Positions 46,741 through 58,960 of a stretch of 64,000 nucleotides of DNA are shown here, piece after piece; position 1 is the first letter of the stretch, and each line of letters opens with the position of its first letter. The stretch comes from Allium sativum (lineage: Eukaryota; Streptophyta; Magnoliopsida; Asparagales; Amaryllidaceae), in the NCBI GenBank assembly GCA_030737875.1, contig CM060915.1:626698786-626762785 (forward strand), given 5' to 3'. A model generated the notes under the pieces. It was not told the origin of the DNA. It saw only the letters and a program-made list of their open reading frames with translations, and did not search any database. Position numbers and translations under genes: made by a program.

Positions 46741-49700
46741 TGTAATAACCCGGAAAATCAGAGCCAATTTAAGATTTTTATTTTGAATAATTTTGCCAGA
46801 AATTTGGTCAGAATTTAAAAAACTGATTTTTAAATATAAATAAAGCCTTGAAAATAGTGATTTTGCAAACGACCTCCGTTTTCGATGAAACCACTTTGGT
46901 TGGATCCAGGATGTCAATTTATTGCTAGGTTTAAAATTCCATAATTTTTGGGATTAATATGTGAGTGTGGCGAAGGAAAACGTGTTTGGTTAATTTCAGT
47001 CAAATTGGATCGACCAGAAAATGACCATTTTTCAAATGGTCTCCAAATTCGACGAAATCAGTTTTGTTGGGACTGTATAGTCCCAACATAGCCATATTTA
47101 TTTTTCTGGAATTTTTAGAATCAGTATGTGGCCCCGGCAAATTAAAATGTATGTTCAAATCTGAATTTGAATGTTTTATATTTTAATTTGAAGAATAACT
47201 GACTGAAATAGTCGAATGAGCTTATGAAACATATTCCATTGTGTTCGAAATGGGGGTATTTAGCTAGGGACGACAACCGTTGGGTTTAGATTGGAGTTCG
47301 TATGGGTTAGTGGGTATTTTCCGAATTAAATAAATAAAAAAATTAAATTATAAATTATGGGCCAATCAAATTGAAGAGTTGACCACGTTCACTTTCTCCA
47401 GAGCCCTCTTCTCTTCAGATCGAACGACGATAGGGCCTTCTTACCTTCTCTTTTCTTTATCTCATGATCCACTCAATAAAATCCACTGCTCCAGTTAGGG
47501 TTTTTGCATATCTCTATACCAGCTTCAGATCCATACGAGAAACCCACGACTTTGAACAGACGCCAAGATCAACTCCGACCACCGATCACGACCATGCCAC
47601 CCTCGTTCTGCGCGCCTTCCAGAGGTTTTCATCGTGGCATAGGCTGATCGCATCCAGGCGCAACGGATTCGAAGAAAAACTTAAACCTAGTTTCGAATGC
47701 CAACTGAAAGGTATCAGCTGAGTTAAGAAAAAGGGGTTATAACACTTTTAAGAGTTGCAAATGGTTGACTAAATTATAAAAATTGTATCTTTTTCGTACG
47801 ATAATGAAATTCGATGAAACAGGAGACACTGGACTCGAGTAGACGTCTTCCACATTCTAGAAGAGACCGGAGATTTTTCAGAGCTTGCTACAATTTTTGG
47901 CAAAGCGAAAAACAAGATGAGATTTCTAAATTCAATTTAATTTAGAAATAAAATATATTAGGATGTAGACGGAGTTTAGAAACTGCTGACACCCGTCGTC
48001 CACAAACCATGGATGACTTGATTTTGGTTGACGTGAAATTTGGTTAATAAATGCGAATGGTTGATATGGTTGTTTGTGGTTGTTGGAATGAAACAAAATT
48101 AGAGTTGTTTGTGGAAAAAAATATTCATATGATATGAAAGTGATCGAAATATTTAGATCATAGGAATAAGCCATTTACGGAACCCCGCAAGGCCTAAGGT
48201 AGCGTGAGGAGCCATACTCGGGACGGTGCCGGTTTTAAACCCCTACCGTTTTGCTGCCGAATTTTTTTGAAATATTCATGTGCTTGATTTATATTCATGT
48301 GTTGAAATATATTCATATGTTGAATAGATATTTAAAACGATAAAAATCACATTTTTATCGCATATATAAACTATAGAAAATATTTATATGTTGAATAAAA
48401 TATTAGAACGATAAAAATCACATTTTTATCGCATGAATGAAGTATAGAAAATATTCATATGTTGAATAAAGACTCGAATGATAAAAATCACCTTTTTATC
48501 GTCTGTGTGAAGTTAAAACTATTCATGTGTTGAATAAATGGTTTGAACAATAAAATTAACATTTTTATTATGGATATGAATCACTAAAAATATTCATGTG
48601 TTGAAATAAATATTTGTTGGTTAAAAATATTATTTTTAACCTGCATATGGAGTAAAAATGTTTTAGAAATCGACGAAAGAATTATATATATATGTTAAAT
48701 TAAAACGAATCGAGCTCCTGCAGTTTGCGTTTTGGAACCGTAATTTTAAACGATTGTACTGAAAAATCCGACCATCGGATTTTCCCAAAACTGGAAACCG
48801 TTGGGTCCGCTTTGAAAAGATCTTTCAAACGATATAAAACTTGTAAAGATCCAACAGTTGGATTTTCAGATATGTGTAAATCAAATCTAAAGAAAAATAG
48901 CGCCATGGCCGCATTATGGCCTGAAGCGTTGTTTAAGTAAAATGGGATACTTTTAAATAAATAAAAACAGCGATACATCGTTATAAAATATTATAAATGA
49001 TATGGAATGGAAATAAACTGATTTTACTTGGTTTGTTCGATATTTTGATGGTTGAATGTGTTTGACATGAAAATCACATTAATGAACTGAAAATGGACGT
49101 CAAATAATTTAACCATGAAATGAGTTGATCTGAATTCTAAATATACATGAATTATTTGAAAAGGCCTAGTTAATTCTCATTCCAAATAATAAATCGACGA
49201 TAAAAAGTCGAAGATGAAGATGGTGGTCGAAGACCGGAGGTCTTCACATCGTTTGGATTATTACTGATGTCTTAATTGGAAGGCAACCCAAGACAAGGTA
49301 ATAAGTGTTGGTCGTCCAGACGTACTTGGAGATCGAACGGATATGCAAGGGCCTCTCTCCTGTATTGGACATATGGGATGAGGAATAAGGTGCCTCTGGT
49401 TTCGTTCAGACCCAGAACGGACTTGTAAATGGGCTTTGTTTCTGACATAGGATTTTATTCTGTGCTGATCAATTTCTATTAAATATACATCTGCCTGGTG
49501 AAGGAGAATTTATTCTTTTACTTCAATCTTCTCTGAGACGTACGGGATTAGAGGTTGTATATCGATAGACATCAGTCGTATGGAATGAATTTCCTGTTTG
49601 GCATGCCTGAGTGGCAAATGATCAAGGCTTTTGTTGAAAAGCAGAGCCTTGTGGTTGATGCCCAAAGCACGGCTTTAATATAGCATAGTTTTGTGTATAG

Positions 49701-50843
49701 CGTTAATTCGCGTGTCTCACACCCTGGTGTGAACCAGAAACGGGAGAAGATCCAGTGAGGACATGCGTCTCTTTCTAGATGGAGGTGGTGCCAGGGTTTT
49801 ACACGCCCTGGCATTTATGTATTTTTACCTATGTGGTTGTTGGAATACGAGGCGCCTCGGATGTATCAGTCACTACGGTGCCAATGGTTTTACACCCCAT
49901 AGGGCGGGGAGACGTATTGTTCAGGGATTTTTAATCCACTACATGTAGACTGGCCCTGTGGCTCCTAAGGGCTTGACAGAATACTTGCCTTGAGGCTCGG
50001 GCTAAAGAGACTCGAAGCGGTAAGGACGATCCCTTGCCTTGCTTCACGATGGAAATCCAACTTCCAGTACGATATTGTGCGGTTTTGATTGTAAACCTAT
50101 ATTTGGTGGCATAGTGGCATGGGATGCTCATGTCGTCTGTAATTGATATTATAATTGAAATTTCTTTGAAACATATAAACACTAGTAATAATATCAAATG
50201 ATTTCATTTTATTCGTATCAAGCATATTTTGGCCAATATAAGGTAAAACTCTATCCTCTAGTTTGCGTTGCATTGTGTGATGGGACTTGAGTCTTATATT
50301 AGCTTCATTTTTCTAAAAGGCATTACGTTGTTTAAATAATTTATGTTATTTCATGCACTGTCAATCACTGGAGTAAACTCGTTCCCGAAAGCGGCGCGGT
50401 CCTATGATTTGCCATATTATGATTGTTTAACTAGTTAAGTAGATTTATCATACCAGTCCCATGACTGACTCGGAGTTTGTTTCACTTTGCAAACTCGGGT
50501 GCCCTTATTTCTACACAGGCAGCCTTGTATTCAGGTTTAGCAGGCTCATTCTTGATAGCTATGGAGCTACAGATGGACTTTATCATTTCTATTATTGTTT
50601 CAGACACTGTTATGTATATTATGTTTGATTCCGCTGCAGACATTTTATATTGGACTGAAACTGTATTTTGTGCTAAGTATGATCCGATCATGATGTGTAA
50701 CTCTGATGATTATATTATTTCCAGTGTATTTTGATGTACATTATCTGGTGTAATTATATATTTCAGTTCTGCTGTTATTTGTTTATGTGTTATATCCCAC
50801 TGATTATCCTTGCCACCGTCACACGGGGGTTTGGGTCGTCGCA
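46741..50843 (+). mobile_element. E2 3' LTR, uninterrupted (4.10 kb)
   Basis: The reference LTR for this group: start TGTAATAACCC, end GGGTCGTCGCA. It has the U3 module pair near 46863 and 47033, the unoccupied E1 target (47357-47361) and E3 target (CAGATCCATAC, ~47527), the GC-rich block near 48170-48250, the 71-bp palindrome array (48338-48641) and the U5-side block (50375-50525). It has no gene. Confidence 0.93.
48338..48641 (+). repeat. five-unit 71-bp array of imperfect palindromes (E2 3' LTR)
   Basis: Palindromes begin at 48338, 48409, 48479, 48548 and 48619 (spacings 71, 70, 69, 71). The last is GGTTAAAAAT...ATTTTTAACC. Same order and spacer motifs as 26965-27268. Confidence 0.87.
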
Positions 50844-50889
50844 CTTTCCTTTTCTTCATTTCCTTTTTCTTCTTTAAAACATGTAGCCT

Positions 50890-50923
<34 letters not shown>

Positions 50924-51446
50924 AACAAAAGAGATTCAAAAGCTAAATCAACTTTCTCTTTCTGGAATCACATTATTCCTTCCTTTATGCATGGATTAGA
51001 CATCATATTTTTCTAATTTCTCTTTTCAAAATGAGGCTAGCGCATGGCATGAAAAGAAAAAACTTCACAATGATGCCTATTACCCTTGCTCTGACCGCGA
51101 CTGCCAGCCATTTTCCCTTCTTTTTCTACTGCCTATAAGTGAGTTCACCTCACTATTTCTTAATTCGAGTATTCGACTTTTTGATTTGTGTACACTTTTT
51201 AGCTATGTTCTTAGTTGTTTCATTTTCATGCTGAACAAAATACATGACCTGTTGTTTTCTTAAAAAGATAATAATCTATGATACACCTGATATTTCTGTA
51301 AAAATTATTCCGCTGCATGTTATTATGTTCTACTATTCTGTATATTGATCATGTTAAACCTCATAAGCAATAACAATCCATCCTTTCAAGTGGTTTAAGT
51401 TGTTTTAACTGCCGACTCGAAGTGGTCGAAAAGGCTGGTTGTTACA
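50844..51446 (-). mobile_element. E6: start of another LTR, disrupted by E2
   Basis: Minus-strand text from 51446 begins TGTAACAACCAGCC, the style of the other LTR starts here. It runs leftward to the E2 boundary at 50843. It includes a CA/TA microsatellite (50891-50922). The remainder would lie beyond E1, left of the window. Termini of only one side are visible, so the call rests on the start motif and on E2 needing a target. Confidence 0.5.
50891..50922. repeat. (CA)n(TA)n microsatellite
   Basis: About ten CA followed by about seven AT dinucleotides, inside E6. Confidence 0.9.
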
Positions 51447-52560
51447 TTCTTTGCTACAAATAAATAATCCAAGATAACTTAGTTTTTTTTAATTAATGAA
51501 ATCATTTCATTAATTTATATTCAAACAGGATGCCACAAACTTAGTTACTTTTTTAAAAAAATTATTTATTTTTATTAGCTTTATTATTGTAATAGCTTAT
51601 TTAATTTTTATAAAACTTAGATAAGTTGTATACTTTTTTTAATAAAATTCGGTTATTTTAGTTAATTTTTAAAAAAATTAATGAATTTATACTAAAGTTT
51701 ATTAATTTTATAAAGACATTTTAATTTTTACAAACTTATTCATTCTTGTGAAACTTGGTCAGCTTGGCTATTTTATTTAAACATAGTTAAAATTTATGAC
51801 AAAATAGTTAATTTATATAAGTTCTGTCAACCTACTTAATTTCAGAAACTTAATTGCTTGTTTTAAACTTAGTATTTTTCATAAACTTGGCTAACATATT
51901 TAAATTTAAAAAACACAGCTAATTTTTGTGAACTTGTTTATTTTTTATGAACATAGGTAATTTTTATGAACTTGTTTAATTTTTATGAATATAGCTAATT
52001 TTTATGAACTAAGTTAAATGTTTATAAAACTTGGATAACTTTTATAAGATCTAGTTGAAAATTATAAACTTCCAATTTTGGTAGACGAAGTTTTGGAGCA
52101 ACCAACAATGTAAGGCAAGCATGCTTTGCAACTTAAAAGTTAAAAAATTCATTCATGTTGCAGGTGCTAATAAGAAAAACTACCCACTTTTAGTATCTAG
52201 TCAAGACAACATACAAGTGCAATTCATATCAACAACGAATGGGATTGCGAAAACAAAAGGTGAATAAAACAAGAAATAAAATAATATTAATAGTATTAAG
52301 TTCAATAACTTCCATATTGGTGGCACGGTACCGTGGAGAGTCGGTAGATCTGATATTTAGAGTAGGACATGGATTTGTAACAATAGATTGTCTTGATGTA
52401 GCCTACAAACTCCGACTCGGTCCAACAAGATAAACATAATCTCCTCTACTTCGTGAAGTCTCTGTCCCAGATTTCAAAAAATGAAAATGATGGTTAAGAA
52501 CACTTCACACTATATATTAAGATAGTATTTTGTACCTTAGTAATTAAATAATCAAAATGA
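51447..52560. other. AT-rich interval without a recognisable gene
   Basis: 51470-52060 is dominated by imperfect repeats of TAATTTTTATGAACTTG-like words. 52080-52440 is more complex and has a 64-codon ORF (52239-52433) that I do not recognise. No LTR, RT or RNA-gene signal. Confidence 0.6.
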
Positions 52561-52578
52561 CAAACATAACAAATACAG

Positions 52579-52951
52579 ACCGGGAAGTAACTCAGCTACA
52601 CAGACAAGGAAAGAACCATCTCCTAAAGCAGAAGGATCATAAACAACAAGAACATAGCTGTGAATTGGATAGAGAAAACAACCTACAAATAACATGAAAG
52701 CTTGAAAAAAATTCATAACAAAAAGGAAATAAAGTAGCAATCAATATAACATACTGATCAAGTACACATACCTCTCCGGGTATTTCCATGGGAAGTGCAG
52801 CAAAGGAAAGCATCACATCTGAAACGAAAACAACGATAGTATTTCTGCCCACAACGGCCAAACCCATGGTTCCTGAATGATATATGACAACTCCTGTTCC
52901 AAGGAAGTGCTGAGAATGCACACCATCAAGCATATATGATGGTGGGACATG
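52579..52951 (-). pseudogene. DEGP7-like protease fragment, two exons, frameshifted
   Basis: On the minus strand, exon A (about 52951-52772) reads VPPSYMLDGVHSQHFLGTGV...DVMLSFAALPMEIPGE. It ends at a consensus donor GAG|GTATGTGT. An 89-bp intron (52771-52683) ends TTTGTAG, and exon B (52682-~52579) reads YPIHSYVLVVYDPSALG...VAELLPG. From memory of the family, this is a contiguous internal segment of plant DEGP7 (Deg-type serine protease), away from its catalytic site. A one-base loss at the start of exon B breaks the frame, and similarity ends after LLPG. Only ~90 of >1000 residues remain, so it is a relic or captured piece. Confidence 0.75.
52683..52771 (-). other. intron in the DEGP7-like fragment (89 bp)
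   Basis: GTATGTGTAC...TTATTTGTAG, with a T-rich tract before the acceptor. Retention of the intron argues against a retrocopy origin. Confidence 0.75.
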
Positions 52952-53348
52952 AACATAATAGAAATAAGAAAATATAAGTGCATAAACATATTTAACTTGA
53001 GCGAATTAAACAATTAAAATTACTTTATCTGGGCCATCCAACTAATGGATTTCAGCAATGATGCCAAATATAATAACGATAATCTGGGTTGTTGACATGC
53101 ACAATTAACATTGGCTTTGTCCATGCAATAAAGTACTATATCTAATCATTGGTGAAATTTTTAGAAACATGCAACCCCTTTTTCCTTAAAGGGTCATATT
53201 TGACGTAGTGTCATTGATAACCCTGGCGTTTATAAACAACACACTCTAGCAAATTTACTTGATTAGTTAGAGTAAGGCAGCTATTAGAGTTGTGGTGACC
53301 ATAACCAGGTCTTAAGCAAAAGTATACTCCTGCTCGAGGGAGCACATA
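52952..53348. other. interval between the DEGP7-like fragment and E5
   Basis: Unassigned AT-rich sequence. I find no further DEGP7 exon. The last five bases (CACAT or ACATA) are the visible side of the E5 target site; the partner lies beyond the window. Confidence 0.5.
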
Positions 53349-54594
53349 TGAAACGACCCAAACCCGCCCTAACGGGAAAGCACAGATTGAGTTGAGAACA
53401 TGACAAATCAGAACGCAAACAGAAGAACATTTCATTGCTTATTACAACAATTACATCAGAGTACAAGAATATAACAGAGTATGAATAAATAATATAAATT
53501 TGATAAATATCAGAGATTCAAATTACAAAGCAGCGGAAAAATAATACATAACACAACTGTAAGGAATACAAGGATACAGAGCGTTCCGAATATAGCTCCA
53601 GCTGTAAATCCAGGATCATGTGAAAATAATATCTGCAAAAACCCAACTACTAGCTGCCCATGTGGAAAATATGGGTACCTAGAGTTTATGTTAAAACAAT
53701 AAACTCCAGGTCAGTCATGGGACTGGTGTAAGAACTAAAACAGTTATTTAAAACTTTACTTTAAAACATGGTAAATCACGAGGCCACGTAGTATGTCATA
53801 GAATGGGTTTCCTCCCAAGAATACCAACGCATATAACGAACAACGCAATGCTTTATGGAAAAATGAAGCTATTATAAGACTTAGGTCGCATCACACAATG
53901 CAACGCACGCCGGAGGATAGAGTTTTACCTTATAATAGCCAAACAAGCTTGGTACGTTTAAAACAAATCATTCTGATACTACTATAAGTGTATAATGTCA
54001 AAAACAGCTTCAAATATAAATGTATCAATCATAAACGACATAGTGCCTTCTACAATCAAAACCAAAAAGTCATGTATTGGAAGTTGGATTTCCGTCACGA
54101 ACGAAGGCAAAGGATCGTCCTTACCGAATTCGAGACACTCTAGCCCGTGCCTCAGGATTAGTCGCAACTGCACCTTGGATCTTCAAGGCCTCTCTTACGT
54201 TTGAGGATTAGTAATTCCTGAATAATGCATTTCTCTGCCCTATGGGGCGTAAATCTGGTCAGTATATTGACCATACCATTCATCGTCCCCGTAGTGACCA
54301 GTATATCCGAGGTGCCTCGTTATCCATCATCCACATAAGTAAAAATGTTTGGGCTCTATACCATGACACCACTCCTAGCTAGAAAGAAACGAACGTCCTC
54401 CATGTGGTCCTTTCTCGTTTCTGGTTCATACCAAGGTGTAAGGCTCGCGAATTAGTGCTATACACAGTGCTATGTTATTTAAAGCCGTGCTTTGATCACT
54501 AACCACAACAAGACTCTTCCTTTCAACAGAAGCCTTAATCATTTGCATCTCAGCATACCACATAGGCAATTCACGTCATGCGACTGATGTCTAT

Positions 54595-56250
54595 CGATAT
54601 ATAACCTCTAAGCTCATACGTCCTAGAAAAGGGTGTTAAGCAAGAGAATAAATTTTCCAACACCAAACAAATATATATTTAATAGAGATCAATCAACACA
54701 GAATAAAATCCAATGTCAGACACACATCCATTTACTAGTTCGTTCTGGGTCTGAACGAAATCGGAGGCACCTTATTCCTCGTCCCGTGTCCAATACAGTA
54801 GAGAGGTCCTCGCATATCCGGTTGATCTCCAAGTACGTCTGGACGATCACCACTTATTACCTTGTCTTGAGTGTACATCACAATCAAGACATCAGTAATC
54901 ATCCAAACGATGTGAAGACCTCCGGTCTTCAACCACCGCCTTCATCGTCGACTTATCGTCGAATCAATTATTCAGAATGGGTATAACCCCGACCATTCCG
55001 AATAATTCATGTATTTTATAAATAAGAGCTATAAAAACACAACATACGCCTCATTCCAATTCAGAATATTCTTTTATTAAAATATTCACATCATTCGGGA
55101 AAGGTTCCCATTAATTTTATCAAAGATAAATTCTTTAAATTTATTCTTTAATCTTCCTTTGGATATCAATTCAAACCAAATTAAGGTTTATCCAGACTAG
55201 TCGAGATTAGCGCACCTTACTGAAGTAATCATTTGTTTAATTTCCCAATCCCAACCTACTCATCCTAGGGAGCAAAACTTGTAATACTCCATATCTAACA
55301 CCACGGTGTTATTAGTAAATTTAATTACCATTACATGTTCAAATCTAATTAAAGATTTAACTATCGCATGAAGCAAAACTAGGGATACTCCATTCTCGAT
55401 CATTTCCCAAATTTGATAATTTAAATTATCATATTCACATTTCAATATAATTAAGGATTCATTAAAACTCCACTTAGTTTTAATCTTCCCAAAAATTAAT
55501 ATTAATGATTATTTTACTTTGGAAAATCAAACATATCGCATCGACAATCTACACTGTACCACTGACTTTTGCTGATATATAACCTCTAAGCTCGTACGTC
55601 TTAGAGAAGGGTGTTAAGCAAGAGAAAAAATTCTCCACCACCAAACAGATATATATTTAGCAGAGATCAACAATACAATTCGAAATACAATGTTAGACAT
55701 GAAATCCTGTTTTTAACTAGGTTAAAGAACCAATGTCATTTAAAACATGGTTCACAACAAACCCAAAATCACATTCCATTAATTATGGAATCTTTATGGA
55801 AAACAGATCAATATATAATCGATATCAATTTCCATATCTGGATAATAATATAAACTAAATAACGACAAATCCTTTTAAGTTCCATATATATTAACAATCA
55901 TCCTCCACAGAAGCTCACTTCAATTATTACCAAATCGAATTCCATTCAATCCCAATATATTTATATCAAATTGGTAAACTTTACTTTGGAAAGTTCCATT
56001 AAATCTTAGAATAAGATTTATAAATTCCAAATCTTAACTTCACTGTTAATCGGGTTAAAGAGCAAGTGTTATTTAAAATACTATTCACGATAAACCCAAA
56101 AATCCAATTCCCTATTCAATTCCAATTAAATATTAACTAATTGGTAAATTACTCTAAATCTTAATTAAAAGATTTATTATTTTCTCATCTTGGTTTAAGA
56201 ACAGTGTTAGTAAAGACACCGTTCACGACAAACCCAAAATCCCATTTGAT
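54595..56250. repeat. internal repeats of the E5 LTR
   Basis: ATATATAACCTCTAAGCTC plus TACGTC and GTGTTAAGCAAGAGAA occurs at 54595-54685 and 55573-55660. GGTTAAAGAACAAGTGTTA-type segments ending ACAAACCCAAAATC occur at about 55718-55780, 56044-56108 and 56186-56248. Confidence 0.75.
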
Positions 56251-58289
56251 ATTAAATACAAGGCTCTGAATAGAAATTATATCTGCTTATGTTCAATATC
56301 AAATTCTGAAACCAACAAATATCATATTGGAAATAACGATATTTATATCTTCTAAATTTCCATAACAATATCCATATAATCACGGAATCCAATATCAAAA
56401 TATTCCGAAGATTACTTCCATCCAAATCCATTCCAATTTGTTCGTGGGAAATTTTTGGTTATATTAAAACCATTCACAAATCCAATTTATTTTATTTAAA
56501 AATTATTGGATTTCAAATCTGGTTAATAACTAGTTCAGTTTGATAAAAATATATGTTGATCTTTACAAACGTGGAATTTTTCATCCCAATTCTTTCCAAA
56601 TCATTTATTATGATTTTGCGCAAACCATTAATATTTTTAATAATTTTATTAAGGCCCTTTCAGTCGATTTGCATAAATGGTCGTCGAATTGCACTTACAG
56701 CGACCTTTTCAAAATTTGATTTGGTCCAACTATTAGATTTTAAATCTCTTATATTCATTGGAAAGCTCTTTTCGATACGAACTCAACGGTTTCGGTGTTA
56801 GGAGAATTCGATGGTCGGATATTCCGTAATGTCAATTCGAAGTCATTGGTCGAAATTCGCGAACGGTCGTGGCGCAGGGCGTTTTATTCAGGCCATTTAA
56901 AACATATGATATTTCATCTATTTCCATTTAAAACGTATTATATATATTTCGTCAATTTCCATTTAAAATGTATTTTATAAATCGTTTATAAGTTCGTTTA
57001 AAATGATTCCCACTTTCACTTCAATTTTAAATCAAAATTGAATATTCTATATCATTATAATATTTAAATGATAATATTTTCAAAATATCTGGCTTTGAAA
57101 TAATTTCTTTTTCGATATTGATTTTAAAAATGAATAAAATCGATATAAATATCATACGTGTCAAAATGGCACAAATCTAAACAACACGACTTTACACATT
57201 CCAATATTTTCGTGTCCATCCCAAATCGGACATCAAAATCATATTTTTATCCTTTACAAAATATTATTTTAAAATATTCGTTATTTTACAATATTCATTC
57301 TTTCTGAATTGGAATCAGACACAGCCAATTACCATATAATTTTATTTATATGGATTTCATACACACATGTACACAATAATAATCATACTTAGTCAACCAT
57401 CATTCAGAGTGCACTACACAACTGTAAAAGCGTTAAATATAAATAATTGACACTTACAACGGTTTGTCAACCTATCGATTGACATACAATTAAACAATTG
57501 GGATTAGTGAACGTCAAATATCATCCCAATACTCATGTGGGGTTTCAACCATCAAACAATAATTATTATACGTGCACTTGGACGATGTGTAAAAATTATC
57601 ATCCCAATCGATATCACAAAAAAAAGCGAGCATAAACAAGTCGTCCAACTTGTAAATGGATGTGCAAACTTTTTTTTAACTATCTAAATATTATTTTATT
57701 TATCACCGTTATAAGCTAAAAATAATATTTTTAACTAACTAAATTTTTGTAACATTTTTATAAAAAAATTGGCAGTATAACGGTGCGATACTAGAACCGG
57801 AATAAAGTCTAGCCTTGTCCCTCGCCTAATACTGGCTCGCGCCATACACAAACCAATTTTAATCAATTCACAATTAATTCACAACCAATTTTACAACCAT
57901 AATCAAATCACGTAGAACATCCAAATAAGTAAGTATTCAACTACCCCACATGCCATTTACGGCGCCGTAAGTGGCTATTCGTGGAGTATGAAATCCGTGT
58001 GTTGGTAATATACACACATCGCTTTTAATTATGTGATTGTATGAATTTGAGTGTTGAACTCCATATAATTCAAATCACATAATATGGTTTGTACAATAAA
58101 TAGTGTCTGGGGCTTCTAAGCCCCATCTGCAGCCTAAAATATTTTTAACTGTAAAATAAATTAAGTGAGAAGGAGTTCTCGCCTTTGGTTTTCACTCCAT
58201 CATTCATTAATTGAACGGTTTGGATTTGGATTTGTTTCTGCACGTTGTATTCTTCACTGTGATTCCAACGTAATCTGTTTCACGCAGTT

Positions 58290-58960
58290 ATATTAAAAAT
58301 CTCATTTTTTAATAACGCTTCATATATTTTAAAAGTCATATTTTTATTTCACTGCTATATATGTACAAATTATATTTTTATAACGCTGCCATATATATAA
58401 AAATCATATTTTCATATCGCTTCTATATATATAAAAGACATATTTTTATATCGTTATTCATATAATAAAAATCAGTTTTTATCATATTGTTATATATATA
58501 AAAATCCCATTTTTATTTCAATGTTGTCTACATAAAAATCCCATTTTTATTTTGCTATTCATATAATAAAAATTTATTTTTATTATCGCTATATATGTAT
58601 AAAAATCAAATTTTTATAAATTCTCTTTCATTATAAAAATCACATATTTATAAATTAGTTTTTCCTATAAAAATCATATTTTTATTCAACTAAAAATTAT
58701 ATTTTTATACAACTATTATATATATTAAAAATGATATTTTTATTTCAAAACTATATATATAAATCATTTTTTTATCATGATATTATATATATATATATAC
58801 ATCCAATTTTTATCATGGTATTATATATATAAAAATCCAATTTTTATCTTGGTATTATATACATAAAAATCCAATTTTTATCTTGGTATTATATATATAT
58901 ATATCCAATTTTTATCTTGGTATTATATATATAAAAATCCAATTTTTATCTCGCTATTAA
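58290..58960. repeat. dense field of ~20 A/T palindromes (E5 LTR)
   Basis: ATAAAAAT...ATTTTTAT units with short variable centres (CCCA, CAA, CATA, CCA) recur every 30-42 bp. The last five form a near-perfect tandem repeat with TTGGTATTATATA spacers (58790-58950). Confidence 0.85.

Noticed and set aside
52239..52433. 64-codon ORF in the non-LTR interval
   Set aside because: No motif, no intron or promoter evidence; length is unremarkable.
53211..53466. Extra DEGP7 exon near the E5 boundary
   Set aside because: The short readings there do not resemble the protease and cross the E5 LTR edge.
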